Source: Planctomycetia bacterium
Lineage (GTDB): Bacteria; Planctomycetota; Planctomycetia; Pirellulales; JALHLM01
NCBI GenBank assembly: GCA_034440135.1
Contig: JAWXBP010000058.1
Span: 1 to 45,462, forward strand
Direction: 5' to 3'
DNA length: 45,462 bases
Part shown: in pieces, positions 15,518-23,662 of the stretch
Layout of the letters: every line of letters begins with the position of its first letter
How positions within the stretch are numbered: position 1 is the stretch's first letter
Translations under genes and position numbers: made by a program
The notes under the pieces: generated by a model
What the model saw: the letters and a program-made list of their open reading frames with translations, nothing else
Databases searched by the model: none
What the model was told of the DNA's origin: nothing

Positions 15518-17215
15518 ATGTACGACTACTCCACCCGCACCACGCTGCTCGACCTCTACGCCTCGCGGATCGCCGAGTCGGGGCCGCAGCGGGCCTTGTA
15601 TTCCAAGCGCGACGGCGCGTATCAGGCCATCACTTGGGACGAGCTAGCGGCGGACGTGCGGCGCGTCGCGGCTGCGCTCGTGCAGTTGGGCGTGCGGTCG
15701 GGCGATCGGGTGATTCATCTGTCTCGCAATCGCTACGAGTGGATCGTCACGGATCTGGCGATTCAACTTGCTCGCGGCGTACAGGTGCCGGTCCACGCGC
15801 TATTAACCGGAGCGCAGATCGCCTACCAAATCGTGGATAGCGAAGCGGTGCTCGCCATCGTTTCCGGTCCCGATCAGGCGACCAAGCTAGCGCCGGAACA
15901 AGGGCATTTGGGCGATCGCGTTCGCTTCGTCAGTTATGACGCCTGCGAGGAATCGCTCGGCGGGCATCCTATTCCGCGACTCTGGGACCTGGCGGCCGAA
16001 GTCAACGACGCCGAAGCGCGGCGCATCGAGGCCGACGCCGTCGCTAAGACGCGGCCGGAAGATCTCACCACGATTCTCTACACCTCCGGCACCACGGGCG
16101 AGCCGAAGGGCGTAATGCTCAGCCAATGGAACCTGGCGTCGAACGTGCTGTCCACCTTGGCCGCGTTTCCGCCCGTCGAAGGGGATTTGAAACTCAACTG
16201 GCTGCCGCTCAGCCACATTTTCGCGCGGACCTGCGACTTGTATTTCTGGATCGCTGGCGGCACCGAGCTGGCGATCGGCGAGGGACCGGAGCAGGTACTC
16301 GCCAACTGCGCGGAGGTACGCCCCACGGTGCTGACCGCGGTGCCGTACTTCTATGAAAAAGTGATGCGCTACGTTACGGAGGGAGGCCGCGATCCGAGTC
16401 CCGAGGAACTGCGCAAACTCTTCGGCGGGCGGATGCGCTTCTGCTGCTCCGGCGGCGCGGCGTTGCCAGATCATGTCGCGCGGTTCTTCAACGAGCACGG
16501 CATCGAACTGGGACAGGGCTACGGCCTGACCGAATCGTCGCCGGTGATTTCCATCAATGGTCCCGGCAATAACCGGATTGGTACGGCAGGCAAGCCGGCG
16601 CCGGGCGTGGAAGTGGCGATCGCGCCCGACGGCGAGATTATCTGCCGCGGCGATCTGGTCATGCAGGGCTATTGGAAACGCCCCGACGCCACGGCCGAAA
16701 CCATCCGCGACGGCTGGCTCCTGACCGGCGACTTGGGCGAGCTTGACGCCGAAGGGTATCTCAAAATTACCGGACGCAAGAAAGAACTGATCGTCACGGC
16801 CGCCGGCAAGAACATCGCGCCAGTGCTGCTCGAAGCGTTGCTCACGGCCGATCCCTGGATCGCACAAGCAATGGTGATTGGCGACGCGCGCAACTTTCTG
16901 ACCGCGTTGATCGTCCCCAATGTTGAAAACCTGCGCGCCGATCAGGGGGCGTCCTGGCAGTCGTTGGAAACGGCAATGGAAAATCCGGCCATCCTGGAGC
17001 AGTACGAACAGCGCATCCGCCAGCGCTTGGCCGACGTCTCGCGTTATGAACAGGTCTGCAAGTTCCGCCTGGTTCCGCGCCCGTTCTCGATCGATACAGG
17101 CGAGCTCACCCCCACGCTCAAACTCCGCCGCACCAACATCGCGCGGAACTTCGCCGCGGAGATCGAGGGAATGTATGTGAAGCATGATGAAATTCGAAAT
17201 CCGAACGTCGAATGA
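15518..17215 (+). CDS. AMP-dependent long-chain acyl-CoA synthetase (FadD15-like)
   Basis: 565 residues. Adenylate-forming enzyme motifs in order: phosphate-binding loop TTILYTSGTTGEPKGVMLS near residue 186, GYGLTESSPV (A5 motif) near 330, WLLTGDLGELD (A7) near 405, and GRKKELIVTAAGKNIAP (A8) near 420. Its pattern fits the FACL/FadD15 type that activates fatty acids to acyl-CoA with ATP. As the third gene of a same-strand set with hydratase/dehydrogenase and thiolase, it should supply acyl-CoA for beta-oxidation. The acyl-CoA dehydrogenase step is not encoded in the window. Chain-length preference cannot be read from the sequence. Cytoplasmic, possibly membrane-associated. Confidence 0.93.
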   Translation: MYDYSTRTTLLDLYASRIAESGPQRALYSKRDGAYQAITWDELAADVRRVAAALVQLGVRSGDRVIHLSRNRYEWIVTDLAIQLARGVQVPVHALLTGAQIAYQIVDSEAVLAIVSGPDQATKLAPEQGHLGDRVRFVSYDACEESLGGHPIPRLWDLAAEVNDAEARRIEADAVAKTRPEDLTTILYTSGTTGEPKGVMLSQWNLASNVLSTLAAFPPVEGDLKLNWLPLSHIFARTCDLYFWIAGGTELAIGEGPEQVLANCAEVRPTVLTAVPYFYEKVMRYVTEGGRDPSPEELRKLFGGRMRFCCSGGAALPDHVARFFNEHGIELGQGYGLTESSPVISINGPGNNRIGTAGKPAPGVEVAIAPDGEIICRGDLVMQGYWKRPDATAETIRDGWLLTGDLGELDAEGYLKITGRKKELIVTAAGKNIAPVLLEALLTADPWIAQAMVIGDARNFLTALIVPNVENLRADQGASWQSLETAMENPAILEQYEQRIRQRLADVSRYEQVCKFRLVPRPFSIDTGELTPTLKLRRTNIARNFAAEIEGMYVKHDEIRNPNVE

Positions 17216-17272
17216 TACGTTTGAGTTAACTGAACGCTGAACTTGTTCCTTCGGATTTCGTTCGGTCGTACT

Positions 17273-17369
17273 GGAAGTGCTTGCACACCTGGTGGTGGCC
17301 ACGGTCTTCAAAATCGCTGTGCCGTGCGTGAACCGCGCGGCAGGTGGGTTCGATTCCCATGCACTTCCG
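17273..17369 (+). tRNA. selC: Selenocysteine tRNA, anticodon TCA
   Basis: A 97-base cloverleaf with the hallmarks of tRNA-Sec: an 8-bp acceptor stem (GGAAGTGC 17273-17280 with GCACTTCC 17361-17368) and discriminator G at 17369. The anticodon loop is CTTCAAA (17306-17312) with anticodon TCA at 17308-17310. A long variable arm has a 9-bp stem (17320-17328 with 17334-17342), and the T arm reads TGGG-TTCGATT-CCCA. GGAAG at the 5' end and the TTCAAA loop match the Escherichia coli gene. CCA is not encoded. TTTTT follows directly. The tRNA is charged with serine and converted to selenocysteine for insertion at UGA codons. selA/selB/selD are not in the window. Confidence 0.94.
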
Positions 17370-17505
17370 TTTTTGACTTCGCAGCGTTTCGCACGGAATC
17401 GCCTGCATTCGCGCAAGTCTCCTCTTGCCATTCGTTTACATGCGGAGTGTGCGGTTCAACGCGACCTTTCCTGGGCTTGAGGTTGGTCGGTCGAGGGCCG
17501 CGCAA

Positions 17506-17544
17506 GAAAAACGCTGGCGGAGTTTTTTCAACTGCCGCCAGCGT
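17506..17544 (-). terminator. Intrinsic terminator of the dockerin/PEP-CTERM gene
   Basis: A perfect 10-bp stem (17511-17520 with 17535-17544) is extended by a further AGTT/AACT pairing in the loop. Read on the minus strand, the stem is followed by TTTTCTT. It lies 36 bases downstream of the minus-strand stop at 17580 and also separates it from the tRNA-Sec gene. Confidence 0.85.
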
Positions 17545-17579
17545 GGAACGGATAATGGTCGACGGATTGCTGCGTTGCG

Positions 17580-19598
17580 CTACTCTACGCCGCGTTTATT
17601 TTTGCGGCGAGCGAAGAGAAACGTGGCCAGGCCGGAGATCGAGAGCAACGCCCAGGTCGAGGGTTCCGGGACGCTGTTCGCGGCAGGGCCTGCGCCGAAG
17701 TTGTTGCGGACGTTGTTGAGGTCGGTGATGTCGACGTCGTTGTCGCCGTCGGTATCGCCGAGACCAGTGCCGCTGAAGTTGTTGCGGACGTTGTTCAAGT
17801 CCGTGATATCGACATCGCCGTCGCCGTCCGTGTCGCCCGGTTCGCCGCCTGGCGGCGTCTGGCCGAAGTAGTTCTTGCCATCCAGCACGTTGGCGTAATG
17901 CTCGGCGATTTCCGCCGGCGTCAGGCTGCGATTCCAGAAGGCGACTTCGTCGATGACGCCGTTGAACACTTTCGTGCCCGTCGACGACCCGATGAAACCG
18001 GCTGCCTCGCCGCCGGACGTGATGAGGGTGCCAGGCGCGCCGATCACGTACGCCCAACGCTTCACGCCATCGATGTAGATGGCTTTTTCGGAGGTGACGC
18101 TATCGTAGGTGGCGACGGCGTGATGGGCATTGCCGTCCTTGAGGACTACGTCGTTCGGGCCGAGCGGAGTGCCGGGGTCGTCGAGGTAAATGATCCCGGA
18201 ACCGGCGACGCCGCCCTCCAGCGATTCGATGTCGATATTGAGCGGCATATCGAGCTCATCGTACAGATCCCCGATGTTGAGCCCGAGCGAAAGGGCCGGA
18301 CCGACCGGGACCGGCGGGAAGGCCGTCGGCAAGGAATCGTTCTGGAACGAAAAGAGGATGCGGTTAGCGCCATCTTCTTTGCGGAAGATCTCCTCATGGG
18401 TGTCCACGGCATCGGGAGTCCAATTGGTCTGAATGAGGGCTTCAATCGAGACGCCGGTCGAGACCGTGAAGTCCGCATTGCCGCCATTGCCGACGCTGAC
18501 CGTGCTGCCGTTGACGTTATCGAAGAACGCCGCCCCCTTGCCGACGATGCCCGGCACGCGCGTTGCGCCGCCTTGGAAGGAGCCGTCGTTGTCCCCCTGA
18601 CGATCGTACGCAAAGTTCAGCTTGAAACCGGGGACGGGGCCTGGAGCTTCATCGAAATCCCAATGTGAAACCAGGCCTTCCGGCAAGCTGGCGAGATTGC
18701 CCGGGTCTGGGAGATTCGGATCGGGTTCGATTCTCGGTCCTTCGCCGCCGACTTGGAAGTTGTCGCTCCAGGTGCGATTTTGCCCGGCGGCGAGACCAGC
18801 ACCAGCGCCAACGGCGGCGTTGGAGAAGTTCTGATACAGACCACCGGCGAACGTCGTGAGGTCGATGATGCCTTTCGAGCTTTCATCGACGAAGATTTCG
18901 ACCGTCTTACCGATTTGATCGAATTGGACCGCGTAATTGTGCCAACGACCATCATTGGCGAGGCCGGTGTTGAAGGCGGGAATGGAAGCTTGGATCGGCG
19001 TATCCAGCGAGCCGTTGTAGAGGCTGGCGTTGCCGGAGCCGTCGCCGCGGATGAAGATCGACAGGCTGTTGCCTTGGAAGATGCTGCCTGGGGCGGGAGC
19101 GGAGGTGAAATCGATCCGATCTCCCGAGGCGACGAAATCCGCCTGGACGAAATACTTGGTGCGGATGCCGTAGTTGATGCCGAAGTCGACGCCCCCTCCA
19201 GTTTGCGTGAAGCCGGTGTCGCTACCGCCGCCGCTGCTGCCCGGGTAAACGGGCACGCCGTCGACGAGGCCAGGCATGCCGGGACCATCGGCCGCGAAGC
19301 TGAATTCGCCGCGACCGGGGGTGGTGAAGCTTTCGAAATTGGTCGGCGGATTGCCGTAGGTGTTTTCCAGCGGATAGGCGTCGGGCCCCTGAACGGCGGC
19401 CACATAGACGCGGGCGGGGTTGCTGCCACCGTTGTCGAATCCCGTGAAAGTGTCGGAGAAATCGAGCGTGGGAATCAGCGAGGAATTGCCAACCGTGACG
19501 CCACTGCCGCCCGGACCGAAGGAAACGGTGGCTTGGACGGAATTCAGGCCGAACGTCGCGGAAGCGGCGGCGAGAATGTAGACGCGCTTTTTGAACAT
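17580..19598 (-). CDS. Exported LamG-like protein with dockerin repeats and PEP-CTERM anchor
   Basis: 672 residues from ATG 19598, which has GAGAGG upstream and begins a signal peptide (MFKKRVYILAAASATFGLNS, cleavage near VQA). Two concanavalin A/LamG-like regions follow, about 20-240 and 270-560, the latter ending in the typical GVIDEVAFWNRSLTPAEIAEHY. Near 575-625 are two dockerin-type calcium loops, GDTDGDGDVDITDLNNVRN and GDTDGDNDVDITDLNNVRN. The C-terminus is a PEP-CTERM signal: VPEPSTWALL, hydrophobic helix, then Arg/Lys-rich RRKNKR. PEP-CTERM tails are processed by exosortase (established), so the protein is probably displayed on or released from the cell surface. The Asp-rich loops should bind calcium. 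The ligand is unknown. No exosortase is in the window. Confidence 0.9.
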   Translation of the reverse strand: MFKKRVYILAAASATFGLNSVQATVSFGPGGSGVTVGNSSLIPTLDFSDTFTGFDNGGSNPARVYVAAVQGPDAYPLENTYGNPPTNFESFTTPGRGEFSFAADGPGMPGLVDGVPVYPGSSGGGSDTGFTQTGGGVDFGINYGIRTKYFVQADFVASGDRIDFTSAPAPGSIFQGNSLSIFIRGDGSGNASLYNGSLDTPIQASIPAFNTGLANDGRWHNYAVQFDQIGKTVEIFVDESSKGIIDLTTFAGGLYQNFSNAAVGAGAGLAAGQNRTWSDNFQVGGEGPRIEPDPNLPDPGNLASLPEGLVSHWDFDEAPGPVPGFKLNFAYDRQGDNDGSFQGGATRVPGIVGKGAAFFDNVNGSTVSVGNGGNADFTVSTGVSIEALIQTNWTPDAVDTHEEIFRKEDGANRILFSFQNDSLPTAFPPVPVGPALSLGLNIGDLYDELDMPLNIDIESLEGGVAGSGIIYLDDPGTPLGPNDVVLKDGNAHHAVATYDSVTSEKAIYIDGVKRWAYVIGAPGTLITSGGEAAGFIGSSTGTKVFNGVIDEVAFWNRSLTPAEIAEHYANVLDGKNYFGQTPPGGEPGDTDGDGDVDITDLNNVRNNFSGTGLGDTDGDNDVDITDLNNVRNNFGAGPAANSVPEPSTWALLSISGLATFLFARRKNKRGVE

Positions 19599-19839
19599 GG
19601 GTGGGCCTCTCAGCGGAAGTGGGGCGGATAAGTAGGCGTGGGCGACGAAAGCGCCTGCCGAATTGGGCGGGCGATAGATTAACACGATTGAAATGAAAAT
19701 CCCACAAAAAACTTGGGAAAAGTGGGCTTTCGGGCTGGATCGACCAACGAAATCTTTTGTTGGAAATCCGCGAACCGGCGGTTCCAACTTGACGTAGTAG
19801 GTTCGGGTGAGAAGAATTGCGCCGTAAGGTGAATCGCAG

Positions 19840-20280
19840 ATGTTGTATACCGGAACATCCTCGTGGTTGGTGCGGGCGGCTGTTTGGCTGCTGCTGCCGG
19901 GGCTGGCGCTAAGTTCGCCCGCGATGGCGTGCGCCTGTGTCTGCGCGGCCACGGATAGCCCGGCCGGTTGTTGTGCGGCGGACGCGGAGATTGCTGCGGA
20001 GTCTTGCTGTTGCGATCTGCACGGAGCGGACTGCGCTTGCTCGCCCCAGCAGCACCATCAAGGCAGTTCCACCGGCGGCTGCGAATGCACCGTGCAGGTG
20101 GATTCACCGACGGTCCCTGGCGGCCCTGCCGTCCAGGTCGATCCGCCTTTGGCGGCTGGCTGGATGACAGGCTGCGACCACCTGCATCCGGGATTGTCCG
20201 ACGCCAAGTTGCAGACGGCTTGGGCTGCTGATATTCCGATTCGCAACCTCGTGATCGAGTTGAGGGTGCTGCGGATCTAA
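19840..20280 (+). CDS. Exported Cys-rich protein of unknown function
   Basis: 146 residues from ATG 19840, with AAGGTGA suitably placed upstream. The N-terminus is a signal peptide (SSWLVRAAVWLLLPGLALSS, then AMACA). Cysteines cluster between residues 30 and 82 in CACVCAA, GCCAAD, SCCCDLHGADCAC and GGCECTV, with a QQHH pair among them. The last 60 residues hold one further Cys in TGCDHLHPG, with two His nearby. The pattern suggests metal binding or disulfide bonding outside the cytoplasm. No known family is recognised. It sits just upstream of a second Cys-rich peptide gene on the same strand. Confidence 0.6.
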   Translation: MLYTGTSSWLVRAAVWLLLPGLALSSPAMACACVCAATDSPAGCCAADAEIAAESCCCDLHGADCACSPQQHHQGSSTGGCECTVQVDSPTVPGGPAVQVDPPLAAGWMTGCDHLHPGLSDAKLQTAWAADIPIRNLVIELRVLRI

Positions 20281-20475
20281 TGGTCTCCTCGTGCGCCAAG
20301 AACCGCTCTAGCGGGCGGCGTCGCGAGTTCTGTTGAGACCGTTGTTCTCGTTCGTCGGCCGGGCCGGCTTTCTCTGCCCGCTTGGCTGCGCACTATTGGC
20401 ACTCAATCATCACCAGGGCGATCACGCGATGCGGGCCGTTGGCCTGACGCGTGGCGCCTGACAAGGAGCTCGATC

Positions 20476-20673
20476 ATGTTGAAGTTGTTTTCGGTGGCGT
20501 TGGCCTCGTTGGCGTTGAGCGGTTTTGGCGGCGCGCAAGCCGGCGCGAGCAAGACGGCCGGTTGCTGTGACGGCGGTTGCTGCTGCGGCGCGAGCTGCGA
20601 TTGCACCCACTGCGACTGCTGCTCCGGCGGCTGCTCGTGTGACGACTGCGGCTGCGCTTGCTGCGCCAAGTAG
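20476..20673 (+). CDS. Small exported metallothionein-like Cys-rich peptide (65 aa)
   Basis: 65 residues with an AAGGAG sequence about 8 bases before ATG 20476 and a 22-residue signal peptide (MLKLFSVALASLALSGFGGA...). The mature region of about 40 residues contains 16 cysteines in CC, CCC, CxC and CxxC spacing (GCCDGGCCCGASCDC, then HCDCCSGGCSC and CGCACC). This is a denser Cys content than most metallothioneins, but the protein is exported. Thiolate metal binding (Cu, Zn) in the periplasm is a reasonable inference. A strong terminator follows, supporting a real transcription unit. Confidence 0.7.
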   Translation: MLKLFSVALASLALSGFGGAQAGASKTAGCCDGGCCCGASCDCTHCDCCSGGCSCDDCGCACCAK

Positions 20674-20694
20674 TTGTTTGAGGACGTGAATTCA

Positions 20695-20735
20695 GGCCCC
20701 GGCGATCACTTGGTCGCCGGGGCCGTTTGTTTGCG
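20695..20735 (+). terminator. Intrinsic terminator after the Cys-rich peptide gene
   Basis: A perfect 11-bp GC-rich stem (GGCCCCGGCGA 20695-20705 with TCGCCGGGGCC 20714-20724), loop TCACTTGG, then GTTTGTTTG on the plus strand. It begins 21 bases after the stop at 20673. Confidence 0.8.
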
Positions 20736-20814
20736 CGGGGGCGCGCGAGGTTGGTTGGCAAGCGTTAGAATTGCGGCTTAGCTTCAGCGCAATATCTAGG
20801 GGCATGGCTGCGTC

Positions 20815-20849
20815 TTCTCCCCCTCGCTGGCGCTTCGGGTTGGTGTGAG
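20815..20849. repeat. Single copy of the 'ARSASEGE/NPKRQRG' dispersed repeat
   Basis: The core CCTCGCTGGCGCTTCGGG (20822-20839 region) matches the unit at 11743-11760. On the minus strand it would read NPKRQRG. It ends 10 bases before the ATG of the HAD hydrolase, so the upstream GTG at 20845 lies in the repeat and is unlikely to be the true start. Confidence 0.75.
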
Positions 20850-20859
20850 AAAGTTTTGC

Positions 20860-21705
20860 ATGGCTTTGAATTACCGGTTGTTGGCGTTGGATATTGACGG
20901 GACGTTGGTCAACAGCCGGAATGAGCTGACGGAGCGGACGCGCGAGGCGTTGCTCGAAGCGAGCGCGGCAGGGATTCGCATCGTCCTGGCGACGGGGCGG
21001 CGATACAGCAGGGCGTTGCCTTTGGTGGCGCCATTGGGGATCGAAGCCCCAGTCGTGACGGCCAGCGGGGCGCTGATCAAACGGGCCAGCGATCACCAGA
21101 CGTTGTATCGCGCGCGGTTCGACGGCGATTTATTGACGCGGCTGTTAGGGATTGCCGATCGCGCGGGGTATTCGGCGCTCTTGTACGGCGACACGTTCGC
21201 CGATGGCTTCGACTACTACTGCGCGTCGACCGAGGTCGAGCACCCGTTGGCGCGGGATTTCTTTTCGCGCAATGTGAACTGTCATCGGCTCTGGCCGGAG
21301 CTAATGAGCGCCCCGCCGGCGGGCATTTTCGCGGGCTGTTGCATTGGCGCCCGCGACGAGATGCTGGCGCTGCATGAGCGGTTCACGAGCGAGCTGCCGG
21401 GGGAACTCTATACGCACGTGCTGCGCAGCCCGAAGTATCTGGGGTTTATGTGCGAGATTGCCCCGCACGGGGTGACGAAGTGGTCCGGGGTGTTAAAGCT
21501 TGCGGACGAGTGGGGCATTGCCGCAGAGGAGATTTGCGCGGTTGGGGACGACGTCAACGATCTACCGATGATCGAAGGGGCGGGTTTGGGCGTCGCGATG
21601 GGAAACGCATTGCCGGAAGTGCAGGCCGCGGCGGACCGGATCGCCCCGGGGCATGACGAGGACGGGTTGGTGCGGGTGGTGGAATGGGTTTTAGGGGGAG
21701 TTTGA
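20860..21705 (+). CDS. Cof-type HAD-IIB family phosphatase
   Basis: 281 residues from ATG 20860. HAD motif I is LALDIDGTLVNS (nucleophile and acid Asp pair), motif II is LATGRR, Lys of motif III lies near KWSGVLKLADEWGI, and motif IV is VGDDVNDLPMIEGAGLGVAMGNA. The large cap between motifs II and III places it in the Cof/YbiV IIB group, which hydrolyses sugar phosphates, phosphorylated cofactors or nucleotides. The specific substrate is unknown. The TGA stop (21703-21705) lies inside a copy of the AGTTTGAAG repeat family, so the last residues may have been set by repeat insertion. Confidence 0.9.
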   Translation: MALNYRLLALDIDGTLVNSRNELTERTREALLEASAAGIRIVLATGRRYSRALPLVAPLGIEAPVVTASGALIKRASDHQTLYRARFDGDLLTRLLGIADRAGYSALLYGDTFADGFDYYCASTEVEHPLARDFFSRNVNCHRLWPELMSAPPAGIFAGCCIGARDEMLALHERFTSELPGELYTHVLRSPKYLGFMCEIAPHGVTKWSGVLKLADEWGIAAEEICAVGDDVNDLPMIEGAGLGVAMGNALPEVQAAADRIAPGHDEDGLVRVVEWVLGGV

Positions 21706-21730
21706 AGTTTTCAGTGTTCGGTTTTCAGTG
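21699..21730. repeat. Copy of the AGTTTGAAG/TTTTCAGTG repeat family supplying a stop codon
   Basis: This 32-base copy differs by one base from the copy at 28521-28551 over their common length. Its TTTGA contains the TGA stop of the HAD phosphatase gene. No inverted partner is close by. Confidence 0.75.
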
Positions 21731-21838
21731 ATTGCGTGGCCGAATGCTACGGGCGCGAACCTAGGGTGGCGTTTTCTTCACCTTGTCGACGGGGTATTCT
21801 GGAGTAGGTCCAACGTCTCTTGAACTTGTCGTGGTGTT

Positions 21839-23113
21839 ATGAGTTCCGAGCCTGAAAACGAGCGTCCCATCGATCAGACTAAGCCGTTTGCGATCAAAGT
21901 TGCGGACCGGGTCCACCGGTTGCCGCCGTACCTGTTTGCGCGGATCAACGGACTCTTGTACCAGAAGCGGCGTTCGGGAATCGACGTGATCGATTTGGGG
22001 ATGGGAAACCCCTCGGATCCGCCGCAGGAGCTGGTGATCGAGAAGCTGGCCGAAGCGGCCCGCGACCCGGACAACCACGGGTATACGCACGCGACGGGGA
22101 TCCTCAATCTGCGCCGGGAGATCGCCGCCAAGTACTTCAAGAAGTATGGCGCGCGGCTCGATCCGGAGACGGAAACCCTCGTCAGCATGGGCTCAAAGGA
22201 CGCGTTCAGCCATTTAATTTTGGCGCTGATCGGTCCGGGCGATACGGCGATCGTGCCCGCGCCATCGTATCCGGCGCATGTCTATGCGGTGGTGTTGGCC
22301 GGCGGGAACGTGATGCCGCTCGAGATCGCGGATCCAAAGCAGTATCTGGCGAACATCGCCGACGCCTGCGAACACGTGTATCCGAAACCGAAGGTGGTCG
22401 TGGCGAACTTTCCGCACAACCCGTCGGCGGTCACGATCGAGCCGGACTTCTGGCTGGAGTTGGTGAAGCTCTCGCGGCGTTACGGCTTCATGGTGATCAG
22501 CGATTCGGCCTACGCCGATCTCGGCTTCGACGGCTACGTGCCGCCGAGTTTTCTGGCGGCCCCGGGCGCGAAGGACGTCGGCGTCGAGTTGACGACGATG
22601 AGCAAGGGCTACAACATGGCCGGCTGGCGCGTCGGCTTCTGTTGCGGCAACAGCGAGATGATCCGCGCGCTGGCCACGACCAAGGCCTACTACGACTACG
22701 GCATGTTCAAGCCGATCCAGATCGCCGCGATCATGGCGCTGCGACATACCGACGCCGCGGTCGAGGCGCAGGCGAAGATCTATCAAAGCCGCCGCGACGT
22801 ATTGGTGCAGGGCCTACGCCGCCTGGGCTGGGACATCACCGAGCCGCGCGCGGGCATGTTCGTTTGGGCCAAAGTGCCGAAGGTCTACCTGGCCAAGATG
22901 GACACGATGGGGTTCGCGATGAAGTTGCTGGAAGAGGCCAACGTGGCGGTCAGCCCGGGCTCGGGATTCGGCCAGGCGGGGGAAGGATACTTGCGGCTCG
23001 CGATGGTGGAGAACGAGAATCGTTTGCGCCAAGCGGTGCGCCAGATTGGACGATGCCTGGGGCAGGTTTCCGATGCCGAAGCGGATAACGCCCTGGCGGC
23101 GCCTTCGGTGTAG
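21839..23113 (+). CDS. PLP-dependent aminotransferase class I/II (AlaC / LL-diaminopimelate aminotransferase-like)
   Basis: 424 residues. Fold-type I aminotransferase signs: [12 protein letters not shown] near 55, [16 protein letters not shown], the PLP-phosphate segment ([13 protein letters not shown]), [22 protein letters not shown], and the Schiff-base Lys in [15 protein letters not shown] near residue 258. The C-terminal Arg region ([20 protein letters not shown]) binds the substrate carboxylate. The overall pattern matches the AlaC-type glutamate-pyruvate aminotransferases and related enzymes annotated as LL-DAP aminotransferase. It probably makes or degrades alanine with 2-oxoglutarate/glutamate. 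Cytoplasmic, apparently monocistronic. Confidence 0.9.
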   Translation: MSSEPENERPIDQTKPFAIKVADRVHRLPPYLFARINGLLYQKRRSGIDVIDLGMGNPSDPPQELVIEKLAEAARDPDNHGYTHATGILNLRREIAAKYFKKYGARLDPETETLVSMGSKDAFSHLILALIGPGDTAIVPAPSYPAHVYAVVLAGGNVMPLEIADPKQYLANIADACEHVYPKPKVVVANFPHNPSAVTIEPDFWLELVKLSRRYGFMVISDSAYADLGFDGYVPPSFLAAPGAKDVGVELTTMSKGYNMAGWRVGFCCGNSEMIRALATTKAYYDYGMFKPIQIAAIMALRHTDAAVEAQAKIYQSRRDVLVQGLRRLGWDITEPRAGMFVWAKVPKVYLAKMDTMGFAMKLLEEANVAVSPGSGFGQAGEGYLRLAMVENENRLRQAVRQIGRCLGQVSDAEADNALAAPSV

Positions 23114-23132
23114 GCCGCGTCGCGGCGATCTC

Positions 23133-23220
23133 TAGCCCCTAAGGGGCGACCGACAGTAGCCAGGGGTGGCAACCCCTGGAAAACGTTGCCAGAAGAGGTT
23201 TTTAGCCCCATTGGGGCGAC
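23133..23220. repeat. Composite repeat with TAGCCCC...GGGGCGAC units flanking a hairpin
   Basis: Two near-identical 18-base units, TAGCCCCTAAGGGGCGAC (23133-23150) and TAGCCCCATTGGGGCGAC (23203-23220), each palindromic, flank a central hairpin CCAGGGGT-GGCA-ACCCCTGG (23160-23179). This composite is a repeat type I recall from planctomycete genomes. It lies upstream of the VOC protein and accounts for the open frame running past the real ATG. Confidence 0.75.
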
Positions 23221-23287
23221 ACGCGACCAAACGAAGCACGTACCTCGTTGCAGTCGAGGTTCCAGATTCTGTAAAGAGCCCTTGGCG

Positions 23288-23644
23288 ATGAAGCTCAATC
23301 ATCTCAACCTCACGGTCATTGATCCCATCGCGACGCATGATTTCCTGATCAAGTATTTCGGCCTCGCTTCGATGGGAAAGCCGAATGACTCGATTTCGTT
23401 TCTGACTGACGAAAACGGGATGGTGTTGTCGCTCACGAACATGAAGCTCGGCAAGGAAACCGCGGTGAAGTATCCGGTGACCTTTCACATCGGCTTCATC
23501 CAGGAATCAGAAGCGCGCGTCAACGAGATCAACGCCCAACTCAAAGCGGACGGATTCGACGTGCCGCCGCCATCGAAGCAGCATGGGTCGTGGACGTTCT
23601 ACTTTCAAGCGCCGGGCGAGTTCACGATCGAAGTGCTGAGCTAA
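23288..23644 (+). CDS. VOC-superfamily (glyoxalase/bleomycin resistance) protein
   Basis: 118 residues from ATG 23288. Upstream in-frame sequence belongs to a repeat. Two beta-alpha-beta-beta-beta modules are visible: KLNHLNLTVIDPIATHDFLI with metal-ligand candidate His5, a middle strand pair (VTFHIGFI) with another His, and the end FTIEVLS with the conserved Glu. The short single-domain length fits dimeric VOC enzymes such as glyoxalase I-like or fosfomycin-resistance-like proteins. The substrate cannot be told. Cytoplasmic, convergent with the thioredoxin/TPR gene. Confidence 0.82.
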   Translation: MKLNHLNLTVIDPIATHDFLIKYFGLASMGKPNDSISFLTDENGMVLSLTNMKLGKETAVKYPVTFHIGFIQESEARVNEINAQLKADGFDVPPPSKQHGSWTFYFQAPGEFTIEVLS

Positions 23645-23662
23645 CGGCAATCGCCGCGGCCG

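Noticed and set aside
15887-17431. A 514-codon minus-strand frame across the acyl-CoA ligase gene and the tRNA-Sec region
   Set aside because: It overlaps an intact ligase with all adenylation motifs and crosses the tRNA gene; no protein-like features.
17243-17719. Possible small genes around 17.25-17.9 kb on the plus strand
   Set aside because: They run through the tRNA-Sec gene and antisense to the dockerin repeats; their repeat-like sequence is the mirror of the calcium loops.
20845-20859. GTG start for the HAD phosphatase
   Set aside because: It lies in a dispersed repeat; the ATG 15 bases later begins right before the conserved DIDGTL motif at the usual distance.
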